From: Alcanivorax sp. | Lineage (GTDB): Bacteria > Pseudomonadota > Gammaproteobacteria > Pseudomonadales > Alcanivoracaceae | Length of the DNA stretch: 64,000 nt | Direction: 5' to 3' | Assembly: GCF_019431375.1 (NCBI RefSeq) | Contig: NZ_CP080267.1 | Location: forward strand, 1,860,001-1,924,000 | Part shown: in pieces, positions 8,634 through 17,937 of the stretch | Layout of the letters: the number at the start of each line of letters is the position of its first letter | Numbering within the stretch: the stretch's first letter is position 1 | Notes under the pieces: model-generated | Seen by the model: only the letters and a program-made list of their open reading frames with translations | The model's database searches: none | Told to the model about the DNA's origin: nothing | Translations under genes and position numbers: made by a program

Positions 8634-9029
8634 ATGATCGTTCGTACTCTGGCGGAAGCCGAGAAGTCAGACCGTTGCGTCAAAGCCGAAAACGGCAATT
8701 GGCAGTCTGTTCGCCTGTCCCTGAAAGACGACAAGATGGGTCATTCCTTCAACATCACTACCATCTTCAAGGGCACCAAGACCCATATCCACTACAAGAA
8801 TCACTGGGAATCCGTGTACGTGATTTCCGGCAACGGCAAGATCGAAACCATCGCCGACGGCAAGGTCTACGACCTGCTGCCGGGCACCATCTACCTGCTC
8901 GACGAGCACGACGAGCACTGGCTTTACGGTGGTGACGAAGACATGGTGGTAGCCTGCGCCTTCACCCCGCCCCTGAGCGGCAAGGAAGTGCACGATGAGC
9001 ACGGCGTGTACCCGGCGGATCTGGATTAA
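8634..9029 (+). CDS. ectC: L-ectoine synthase EctC
   Basis: EctC cyclises N-gamma-acetyldiaminobutyrate to ectoine. It is a 131-residue cupin; iron-binding and substrate-contacting segments are visible as HWESVYVISGNGKIE and LDEHDEHWLYGG. The start at 8634 (MIVRTLAEAEKS) matches the family N-terminus and has AGGAGCC upstream; a start 18 bases earlier is unlikely. It is the last gene of the operon, followed by a strong terminator. No ectoine hydroxylase (ectD) follows, so ectoine rather than hydroxyectoine is the predicted product unless ectD lies elsewhere in the genome. Confidence 0.97.
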   Translation: MIVRTLAEAEKSDRCVKAENGNWQSVRLSLKDDKMGHSFNITTIFKGTKTHIHYKNHWESVYVISGNGKIETIADGKVYDLLPGTIYLLDEHDEHWLYGGDEDMVVACAFTPPLSGKEVHDEHGVYPADLD

Positions 9030-9053
9030 GAAAGCTTGCCACACGCAGGCAAG

Positions 9054-9087
9054 AAAAACGGGGCGCTATCAGCGCCCCGTTTTTTTT
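9054..9087 (+). terminator. Strong intrinsic terminator of the ectoine operon
   Basis: A 14-bp stem (9054-9067 with 9071-9084) with a 3-base loop and eight T residues follows ectC by 24 bases. The A run on the other side may let it also stop transcription from the opposite strand. Confidence 0.92.
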
Positions 9088-9109
9088 GTTTGCCCAGTAG
9101 GCTTTACCG

Positions 9110-9135
9110 TTGGAGCCTTGTTCACAAGGCGAACC
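9110..9135. repeat. REP-like partial palindrome
   Basis: GTTGGAGCCTTG, four bases, CAAGGC and then a diverged end. It shares its left half with the perfect palindrome at 17260-17287, so it looks like a degraded copy of the same element. Confidence 0.5.
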
Positions 9136-9201
9136 TGCCATTTCCCGAGGATACTTCGCCATGCCTGCATGGCTGCAACGACTCAACCTGAAGCGCCGTT
9201 T

Positions 9202-10395
9202 TCAAAATGCGTACTTGGCCGTGAACTGCACGCGCTTCAGGTCGCCGTCATCACCCGCTTCGGTTTCCCGCTCGCCGTAGATCAATTCGCCACCCAATGA
9301 CAGCGGCTTGGCCACCTGCCAGATCAGGTTGGCGTGAGCGCTCTGCACGGTTTCATTGGTGGTACCGGCCACGGTATCCGGGTTATCCGCTTCGCTCATG
9401 GATACCGCGAAGTTGGACCGCCAGCTATCATTCCAGTGGTGACGCAGGGCCAGCACCGCACTCCACTGATCGATAAGCTCGATATCCCCGTCGGCCTCGA
9501 TCTGCCCGGAGCGGAACGCATTAAGGGTGTGATACCGGCCGATGGCATTGCCGTAATTGAGCTGGAAGCGCACATCATTCATCTCGCCCAGCATCATCTT
9601 GCCTGCCAGGGCCAGCCCGTAACCGTATTCGCTTTCGTCCCGGTCCTGGCCACCGATGTTGTCCTGATAGGCCAGTTCCCGACCCATGCCGGACAGGCTC
9701 ACATTGCCCCAGTCACCGGTCAGGTTGTAGCGCAGCACCACATCGGGCACACCATTATCGTCGTAGGGGTTTTCCGAACCGCCGTAGAGAGTGGTGGACG
9801 GATTTTCCAGGGCCAGCATGATGGGGCCGCTGGTGTAGCGAATCTGCGGTTGCCGCTCGAACACGGTGCCGGCAGCACCGACAAAATCCAGGGTTTCCGG
9901 CAGCGCGCTGACATTAAAGAAGGTGGACCAGGTCTGACCGAACAGCCACTTGTCCCAGCTCAGATAAGCATGTCGAATTCGCACTGCATAGCTGTTACTG
10001 ATACGTTCATCCCCCAGACCTGTGGTCTGGGAGTCGATTTCGATATGGCCTTTCACGTCGCCCATGGGGGTATGGGTCACGCTCTTCAACCATAAGCGGC
10101 TCTGCTTGGCATGCATGTGTAGCTTGCCGGAACCCTCTTCCCCCGCTACAGGAATGGTAGAAGGCACCATAAAATCTTCACCTATCGGCGCTGTCGCTTC
10201 TTCGCCATCACTGTATTTGCTGTAGATGGTATCGGCTTTGATAAAGCCTCCGAAGGTGATCTGACTATTGCCGCCACTATGCTCCAGCTTGTTTTCCAGC
10301 TCGGCGACCCGCTCCTCCAGCGTAGCAGCACCCGCCATACCCGCATGGGCAAGCAAAACGGCGGCACACAGGTACTTGGGTTTTATTGCTGTCAT
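9202..10395 (-). CDS. DcaP-like trimeric outer-membrane porin
   Basis: This 397-residue protein has a signal peptide ending near AGMAGA, a short coiled-coil start (LEERVAELENKLE) typical of DcaP-type porins, a beta-rich body and a C-terminal phenylalanine, the outer-membrane insertion signal. DcaP porins of Acinetobacter form trimers and take up dicarboxylates and other small anions. Here the gene is divergent from acs with 198 bp between them, so a role in carboxylate or acetate entry is plausible but inferred. It stands alone on its strand. The substrate cannot be read from sequence. Confidence 0.85.
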   Translation of the reverse strand: MTAIKPKYLCAAVLLAHAGMAGAATLEERVAELENKLEHSGGNSQITFGGFIKADTIYSKYSDGEEATAPIGEDFMVPSTIPVAGEEGSGKLHMHAKQSRLWLKSVTHTPMGDVKGHIEIDSQTTGLGDERISNSYAVRIRHAYLSWDKWLFGQTWSTFFNVSALPETLDFVGAAGTVFERQPQIRYTSGPIMLALENPSTTLYGGSENPYDDNGVPDVVLRYNLTGDWGNVSLSGMGRELAYQDNIGGQDRDESEYGYGLALAGKMMLGEMNDVRFQLNYGNAIGRYHTLNAFRSGQIEADGDIELIDQWSAVLALRHHWNDSWRSNFAVSMSEADNPDTVAGTTNETVQSAHANLIWQVAKPLSLGGELIYGERETEAGDDGDLKRVQFTAKYAF

Positions 10396-10505
10396 GGCCC
10401 TGTCCTCTTGTTTTCATCAACACGTAAGTGACTACACGAACAGCTTGCGCGGCCAATAATCGGCGAACTATTAGCCATAGGTCGAAACAGGCCAGCCCTT
10501 TCGTA

Positions 10506-10517
10506 AGACCAAGGTCT
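10506..10517. promoter_or_regulatory. Palindrome upstream of acs, candidate CrbR site
   Basis: AGACCAAGGTCT lies 77 bases before acs. A related string, ACCAAGACTA, occurs at 22127-22136 upstream of the actP operon. Both targets are expected to be controlled by CrbR, so a shared operator is possible; this is inference only. Confidence 0.3.
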
Positions 10518-10593
10518 AATTCAGGGCACCGCCTTGCTTTCGCACACTGGCAACACCCCTATAACAACTGCATCACTTCAGTGAGGAAATCCC

Positions 10594-12543
<1,950 letters not shown>

Positions 12544-12667
12544 CTTCATGTCAGCGCTGGGAGCCCTGAAGCTAGCCAGGATGCACTACCCGACGCTCAA
12601 GGACTCCATGCATCAGGAAACAAGTAATTTACGCTGAAGGGAGTCTGTTGTTTGCTGTTTTTCCCAC

Positions 12668-12707
12668 GCTGCCCTCCGGGTACCCCAAGGGCAGCATCTT
12701 TTTTTCT
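12668..12707 (+). terminator. acs terminator
   Basis: GCTGCCCT (12668-12675) pairs with AGGGCAGC (12688-12695) and is followed by a T-rich run. It ends about 20 bases before crbR, so crbR would need either read-through or a promoter overlapping this hairpin. Confidence 0.7.
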
Positions 12708-12727
12708 TTCATGCTTAAATCGGGGTC

Positions 12728-13384
12728 ATGACAACAATACTGATAGCCGATGACCATCCCCTTTTCCGCGCTGCCCTGAAACAGGCGGTGGAGGCCAGCT
12801 TTACTGATGCCACTATCCACGAAGCGGACTCCCTCGCCACCCTGGAAACCCTGGGCCAGCAGGCGATTCCCTTTGATGTGATTCTGCTCGATTTGCACAT
12901 GCCGGGCACCCATGGTTTCTCCGGCCTGGTGTATCTGCGCGAACAGTACCGCAAGGTGCCTCTTGTGGTGATTTCCGCCACCGAAAGTGTCGACGTGATT
13001 CAGCGTGCCATTCATTTCGGTGCCGATGGCTTTATCCCCAAGTCCGCCTCCATCGACACCATGACCGACGCCATGCGCAAGATCATGGGTGGCGAACGCT
13101 GGCTCCCCGAACACGCTCGTCGCGCCATGCCCCCCACCCTGCCCGACCACTCGGCCATGAGCGAACGCATCGCCAGCCTCACCCCGCAGCAGTTCCGGGT
13201 CATGGGCATGTTGATGGAAGGTATGCAGAACAAGGTAATCGCCTACGAACTGGAGGTCTCGGAAGCCACCATCAAGGCCCACATGACTGCCATCTTCCGC
13301 AAACTGGGTGTCCGCAACCGCACCCAGGCAGTGCTGGCATTGAAGGATCTGGCGATTGAACCGCAGGGGGTGGAAAGCAGTTAA
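12728..13384 (+). CDS. crbR: LuxR-type response regulator CrbR/ErdR
   Basis: The 218-residue protein has an N-terminal receiver domain (acidic pair D8/D9, phosphoacceptor D55 in LLDLHMPG, switch threonine in ISATES, lysine in PKSAS) and a C-terminal LuxR helix-turn-helix (LTPQQFRVMGML...NKVIAYELEVSEATIKAHMTAIFRKLGV). Proteins of this type act with the transporter-like kinase CrbS/MxtR to switch on acs and acetate use. The gene is placed between acs and crbS, which is convergent, and its stop codon lies inside a heptanucleotide repeat array. DNA targets are probably acs and actP; that is inferred from other species. Confidence 0.88.
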   Translation: MTTILIADDHPLFRAALKQAVEASFTDATIHEADSLATLETLGQQAIPFDVILLDLHMPGTHGFSGLVYLREQYRKVPLVVISATESVDVIQRAIHFGADGFIPKSASIDTMTDAMRKIMGGERWLPEHARRAMPPTLPDHSAMSERIASLTPQQFRVMGMLMEGMQNKVIAYELEVSEATIKAHMTAIFRKLGVRNRTQAVLALKDLAIEPQGVESS

Positions 13385-13408
13385 CAGTGAATAGTGAACA
13401 GTTAACAG
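13378..13408 (+). repeat. Heptanucleotide array A at the end of crbR
   Basis: CAGTTAA CAGTGAA TAGTGAA CAGTTAA CAG: four 7-base units of consensus YAGTKAA. The crbR stop codon is formed by the first unit. It faces array B (13505-13537) in inverted orientation. Confidence 0.85.
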
Positions 13409-13435
13409 CTCGCGATTTAGGTTTATATATTTTCA

Positions 13436-13478
13436 ACGCATGAGGCCGCGACCAAACCATGGTCGCGGCCTCATGCGT
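13436..13478. terminator. 19-bp hairpin between crbR and crbS, likely bidirectional terminator
   Basis: Perfect arms 13436-13454 and 13460-13478 with a 5-base loop, located between two convergent genes and nested between repeat arrays A and B. There is no long U run on either side. Confidence 0.6.
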
Positions 13479-13504
13479 GTTAAAAGACACATGCGCTCGG
13501 CGCG

Positions 13505-13537
13505 CACTATTAACTGTTCACTGTTAACTATTCACTG
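13505..13537 (-). repeat. Heptanucleotide array B at the end of crbS
   Basis: On the minus strand the units read CAGTGAA TAGTTAA CAGTGAA CAGTTAA TAGTG. The crbS stop codon (13524-13526) lies inside the second unit. The array is the inverted partner of array A, with 96 bp between them. Confidence 0.85.
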
Positions 13538-16500
13538 CCTCCAGCGCCCTTCTGAGCATCCCCTCCGTCAACGGCTTCTGCAAAAAACCAATCCCCTGTT
13601 CTTCCGCGCGTTCGCGGACCTGCGGGTTGCGGTCGGCGGTCATCAGGATGGCTGGGACCACGTCGTCCCAGCAGCTGTCCAGACCTTCGATCACGGCGAA
13701 GCCGTCTTCATTATCCAGTTGATAATCCACCAGCAGCACATCCGGGACCGGGCTGTCGGCGGCTTTTTGCAAGGCCTCATCCAGACCACTGGCGGCAACC
13801 ACATCGCAGTCGAGCATTTCCAGGGCCGCCACCAGGCTGGCGAGCAGTGCCGGATCATTGTCCACGCAGAACACCCGCATACCATGAATGCCCTTGCTGA
13901 CTGTTTCCGCTTCTTGCAACAGCGGCGGTAACTCTCCCTTGGCCAACGGCACCGTAACGCTGAATACAGTACCTTTACCCGGCCAGGAACGAACCGTTAA
14001 CCGGTGCCCCAGCAGGCGGCAGATACGGTCTGCGATGGCCAGCCCAAGCCCCAACCCCTTTACCGCTTTCCGGCTTTGTTGTGGCAAGCGCTGGAATTCC
14101 CGGAAGATCTGTTCGTGCTGATCATCGGGAATCCCCGGGCCGGTGTCCCACACATCGATACGAATGGCATTGTGCTGACGACGACACCCAAACAGGATGC
14201 GCCCGTGCTCAGTGTAGCGAATGGCATTGGACAGCAAGTTCTGCAGTACCCGTCGCAGCAGGGCTTCGTCGCTTTCCACCACCGCATTACAGATCACCGA
14301 GCGCAACCTGAGATCATTGGCAGCGGCCAGGGCGGAAAACTCCTGATTGAGCGGCTCCATCAAACTGCCCAGACGTAACGGATGCACATGGGTCGGCATG
14401 GTGCCGGTATCCAGCTTGCTGATTTCCATCAGCGCGGAAATGATCTGCTCGGCAGCCTGCAAGGAGGTATCAATATGTCCTAACACGCCCACTTCATGGT
14501 CAAAGCCACCGCCATCACGCTTGACCAACTGCTGGCGCAGTGACGAGGTAAACAGCTGGGCGGCATTGAGTGGCTGCATCAGATCATGGCCAGCGGCAGC
14601 CAGGAAACGGGTCTTGCCCTCATTGGCCCGGGCCAGTTTCTCATTCACCTCGGTGAGTTTGCGGGTACGCTCGGCAACCATGTTCTCCAGATTTTCGTTG
14701 ATCTGGCGCAGGGCCTGTTCATCGCGCTTGCGCTCGGTAATGTCCATGTAGGTACTGACAAAACCACCGCCGATCATGGGCGTGCCGCGCACCTCCACAA
14801 CAATGCCATTGGGCAGCTCACGTTCGAACTGGTGAGAATGGCCTTCGCGTAACAGCTGCACCCGCTTGCTCACATCCTCTTCCAGGTTCTCCCCCTCGTA
14901 GTAGCCGCGCTCCGCGTTGTAGCGGTAGACTTCCTCGATGGGGCGACCGAGTCGAATCAAACCATCCGGGTAATCGAACAACTTCACATAGGCCTGGTTC
15001 CAGGCCACCACCTGCATCTGCCGGTCGACCACGCAAATACCCTGGCTGATGGTTTCAATGGTGGTACGCAGCAACTGGTGATTGAACTGGATGAGCTCGG
15101 AGGCCTCATCCATCATCCGTACCACGTCGTCATGGCGACTGTTCTGCTTGCGCAGCAGGGTGCTCATCACGATCCGGGCGGTGGAGGCACCCATGGTGCC
15201 CGCCAGCAACCGCTCCACATAGCGCACAAGATGCAGGGGAGCCGGCAGTTCCAGTTCTTCGGACACACTGCGGCGACGCATGTAATCAAAAAACAGCGGC
15301 TCGGCACGGGGATGGCCCAGCCCGCGTTTGCACACTTCCAGCAGTTCGGCGGTGGTAATGGACGGGTGACCGATGCCTTCGCGCCACCAGTCCATGGGCA
15401 TGTCCACAAACCGGGCCGCCTGGGCCTCGTCCAGGGCATCGTGGCTCGCACGCCGGGAAAAATAGATAAACGCCGCCAGGTTCACCGACAGGGACCAGAA
15501 CACCCCATGGGTCAGCGGCTCCAGCCCCTCGATGCCGAACATGGCATGGGGTCGCAGCAGGCCTAGCCCCAGCAGCCCCCGTTCATTCAGCACCTGTACC
15601 CATTCCATGGGCAAAATCACCGGCACCAGCAGGCAGTAGAACCACAGCAGAAACCCGACTCCCAGCCCCGCAAAGGCGCCCTGCTTGTGGCCGGTGCGCC
15701 AGTACAGCGCCCCCACCAGCGCCGGGGCAAACTGGGCCACCGCCGCAAAGGACAACAGGCCGATACTGGCCAAGCCATCGAAGCGATCAATCAGGGTATG
15801 GAAGGCAAAGGCCAGGCCCAGCAATACCAGAATGCTGGCCCGGCGCAGGAACCGCAGTTGCCGGCTCAAGCCAGCCAGTTGATCCTTTTCATGAAGCCGG
15901 GACTGCAACCACAGGGGCAGCAACACCTCGTTGGTGAGCATGATGGCCAGCGAGATGGTGGACACAATCACCATCCCGGTTGCCGCCGCAATCCCCCCGA
16001 TGAAGGACACCATCAGCATGGCAGAATTGTCCTGGGCCATGGGCAGCGACAGCATGTAGGTATCTGCCTGACCGATCAGGTAAGGCTGGGTGATGACGCC
16101 GGCCACCACGATGGGCAGCACAAAGATGGCAAACATCAGCAGATATAAAGGGAATAGCCAACGAGTGGTGCGCAGGTGTCGCAGGTCGTTGTTTTCCACT
16201 ACCCCGGCATGGAACTGTCGGGGTAGGCAGAGAATCGCCACCATGGACAACAGCAAGGCGGTAACAAAGCTCTGGGAAAACAGGGTGGGCTCGAAAATCG
16301 GCAAGACGTCGCCTTGCAACTCCAGTTGCTGCCACATATCCATGGGGCCATCGAAAATAAAGTACAGGCAGTACAGCCCCAGCAACACAAAGGCCACTAC
16401 CTTGATAAAGGACTCGAAGCTCACCGCCAGCATCAAACCGGACTGGTGTTCGGTGGTATCGATATGACGGGTTCCGAACAGCAGGGTAAAGACCGCCATC

Positions 16501-16991
16501 AGCACCGCCACTACCAGGGCGGTATCCATCCCGTATTGAGCGGAATCCTTGAGCACATAATCAAATGACAGGGTCACCGCTTTCAGCTGCAGGGCGATAT
16601 AGGGCAGCACGCCGATAATCGCCACCAGGGTGACCAGCACCGCCAGGCGGCGGGACTTGCCGTAACGGGCGGCGAGAAAATCCGCGATGGAGGTAATGTG
16701 ATGCTGCTGGGCCACCGTGACCATCTTGTAGATCAGGGCGCCACCGAGCAGCACGGTGAGAATGGGACCCAGGTAAATAGGCAGATAGTTCCAACCGTTC
16801 TGGGCGGCTTCACCCACCGCCCCGTAAAAGGTCCAGGAGGTGCAATAGACGCCCAGCCCCAGACTGTAGACCCAGGCATTCTGGAAGGTTTTACGTCCCT
16901 GGCGCGCCGCCCGGTCGCCCCACCAGGCGATCACGAACAGCACCAGCACATACCCCAGTGCCAGGCCACTCAGCTGCCACAATGAAAACAC
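13524..16991 (-). CDS. crbS: Transporter-like hybrid sensor kinase CrbS/MxtR
   Basis: The 1155-residue protein starts with a sodium:solute symporter-like module of about 13 helices (roughly 1-510), followed by a PAS domain (around 640-740), a coiled linker, a HisKA domain with the phosphorylated histidine in AAAGHDLMQPL, an ATPase domain (DTGPGIP, GLGLGLAI) and a C-terminal receiver with aspartate in LLVDYQLDNEDG. This is the CrbS/MxtR layout that senses acetate or a related signal and activates CrbR. The start is GTG at 16991, backed by GGGAG five bases upstream. It ends inside repeat array B, convergent with crbR. Confidence 0.92.
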   Translation of the reverse strand: MFSLWQLSGLALGYVLVLFVIAWWGDRAARQGRKTFQNAWVYSLGLGVYCTSWTFYGAVGEAAQNGWNYLPIYLGPILTVLLGGALIYKMVTVAQQHHITSIADFLAARYGKSRRLAVLVTLVAIIGVLPYIALQLKAVTLSFDYVLKDSAQYGMDTALVVAVLMAVFTLLFGTRHIDTTEHQSGLMLAVSFESFIKVVAFVLLGLYCLYFIFDGPMDMWQQLELQGDVLPIFEPTLFSQSFVTALLLSMVAILCLPRQFHAGVVENNDLRHLRTTRWLFPLYLLMFAIFVLPIVVAGVITQPYLIGQADTYMLSLPMAQDNSAMLMVSFIGGIAAATGMVIVSTISLAIMLTNEVLLPLWLQSRLHEKDQLAGLSRQLRFLRRASILVLLGLAFAFHTLIDRFDGLASIGLLSFAAVAQFAPALVGALYWRTGHKQGAFAGLGVGFLLWFYCLLVPVILPMEWVQVLNERGLLGLGLLRPHAMFGIEGLEPLTHGVFWSLSVNLAAFIYFSRRASHDALDEAQAARFVDMPMDWWREGIGHPSITTAELLEVCKRGLGHPRAEPLFFDYMRRRSVSEELELPAPLHLVRYVERLLAGTMGASTARIVMSTLLRKQNSRHDDVVRMMDEASELIQFNHQLLRTTIETISQGICVVDRQMQVVAWNQAYVKLFDYPDGLIRLGRPIEEVYRYNAERGYYEGENLEEDVSKRVQLLREGHSHQFERELPNGIVVEVRGTPMIGGGFVSTYMDITERKRDEQALRQINENLENMVAERTRKLTEVNEKLARANEGKTRFLAAAGHDLMQPLNAAQLFTSSLRQQLVKRDGGGFDHEVGVLGHIDTSLQAAEQIISALMEISKLDTGTMPTHVHPLRLGSLMEPLNQEFSALAAANDLRLRSVICNAVVESDEALLRRVLQNLLSNAIRYTEHGRILFGCRRQHNAIRIDVWDTGPGIPDDQHEQIFREFQRLPQQSRKAVKGLGLGLAIADRICRLLGHRLTVRSWPGKGTVFSVTVPLAKGELPPLLQEAETVSKGIHGMRVFCVDNDPALLASLVAALEMLDCDVVAASGLDEALQKAADSPVPDVLLVDYQLDNEDGFAVIEGLDSCWDDVVPAILMTADRNPQVRERAEEQGIGFLQKPLTEGMLRRALEAVNS

Positions 16992-17024
16992 CGCCGCTCC
17001 CGGTTAACGGATACAGGTTTCAGC

Positions 17025-17240
17025 TTAAAGCAACGCCTGAACGAAGCGTAGCGCCACCGCTACCAGCAACAGGGCGACGCCTGCCCGCTGCCACTTGAAT
17101 TCACTCACAGTGAGTGTCATTTCCCGCCGCCAGAACATCAGCAGGCCTCGGGTATCACGGGTCCGTTGCCAGTAACGCAGGTAGGCATACAGCACGACAC
17201 AGAGACCGGCAATCAAGGCCATTTTTTCGGCGTAGAGCAT
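17025..17240 (-). CDS. Small membrane protein between crbS and the exonuclease gene
   Basis: The 71-residue product has an N-terminal hydrophobic helix (ALIAGLCVVLYAYLRYW) and a C-terminal one (AGVALLLVAVALRFVQALL) joined by a basic loop, suggesting a two-helix inner-membrane protein with a cytoplasmic or periplasmic hairpin loop. The start has a strong GGAGGGA ribosome-binding site. It lies 33 bases upstream of the crbS start on the same strand, so it is probably in one transcript with crbS. A role in assembly or signalling of CrbS is possible but there is no direct evidence. Family not recognised. Confidence 0.65.
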   Translation of the reverse strand: MLYAEKMALIAGLCVVLYAYLRYWQRTRDTRGLLMFWRREMTLTVSEFKWQRAGVALLLVAVALRFVQALL

Positions 17241-17259
17241 GTTCCCTCCACAATTTTAC

Positions 17260-17287
17260 GTTGGAGCCTTGCTTGCAAGGCTCCAAC
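17260..17287. repeat. REP-like perfect palindrome
   Basis: GTTGGAGCCTTG, CTTG, CAAGGCTCCAAC: 12-bp arms with a 4-base loop, in the gap between the exonuclease and the small membrane protein. It resembles the degraded copy at 9110-9135. Confidence 0.75.
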
Positions 17288-17290
17288 AGG

Positions 17291-17929
17291 TTAATTCATC
17301 ACCGGCTTCTGAAGCTGCAAGTACATCAGTGCCGCGGTCACCGCATCGCCACGGGCGGTGTGCCGCTCCATAACCGGCACCTGCAGGGCGTCGGCCATGG
17401 CATCGAAGTGCAAGTCCGGCTCCAGTTCCGGTTTCCAGTGACGCATTTTTTTCTGATACAGGCTGGACAGCTCGATGGTGGCGTTGGGCAGATCGAAACC
17501 CAACAGAGGGCGCAGGTAACGGTTGACCATGGCCACGTCGAAATCCACGCACCAGCCCACCAGGGGGCGATTGCCGATAAAGTCCAGCAGCTGCTCCAGC
17601 GCCGCGACCACGGACTCGCCCTCTTCCAGATCCACCGGCCGCAAACGATGAATACGAATGGAGCTGCCTTCCAGGCTGTCCGGCGCTTGCAGTTTGATAT
17701 CCAGTGCCTGGCTGGTCAGCACCCGCCCCTGCTTCACCGGCACCGCCGCGATGGAAACCAGCTCCGCGTGGCGACTGTCCAGGCCGGTAGTCTCACAGTC
17801 GATGGCGATCACCTCATCGCCCTGGTAGGGCATAAAAAGGTGGGCAAAGGGCCCCTGCCCGTGTCGGTACCTGTCGGTATAACGTCGCCAGTGTCGCAGC
17901 ATTCTTTTAATCCTCCTGCCTGCACCCAT
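17291..17929 (-). CDS. DnaQ-type 3'-5' exonuclease
   Basis: This is a DEDDh exonuclease of the DNA polymerase III epsilon type. Exo I is seen as AIDCETTGL, Exo II as GWCVDFDVAMVN and Exo III as ERHTARGDAVTAAL, so the four acidic residues and the catalytic histidine are present. The ATG at 17929 with GAGGG six bases before it is the best start, giving 212 residues; a TTG four codons earlier would create a 4-base overlap with the upstream gene. A DnaQ-like exonuclease next to a cNMP/CBS/DUF294 gene and actP is a recurring arrangement, but its role in acetate use is unknown. Confidence 0.88.
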   Translation of the reverse strand: MGAGRRIKRMLRHWRRYTDRYRHGQGPFAHLFMPYQGDEVIAIDCETTGLDSRHAELVSIAAVPVKQGRVLTSQALDIKLQAPDSLEGSSIRIHRLRPVDLEEGESVVAALEQLLDFIGNRPLVGWCVDFDVAMVNRYLRPLLGFDLPNATIELSSLYQKKMRHWKPELEPDLHFDAMADALQVPVMERHTARGDAVTAALMYLQLQKPVMN

Positions 17930-17937
17930 GGTTGCCC

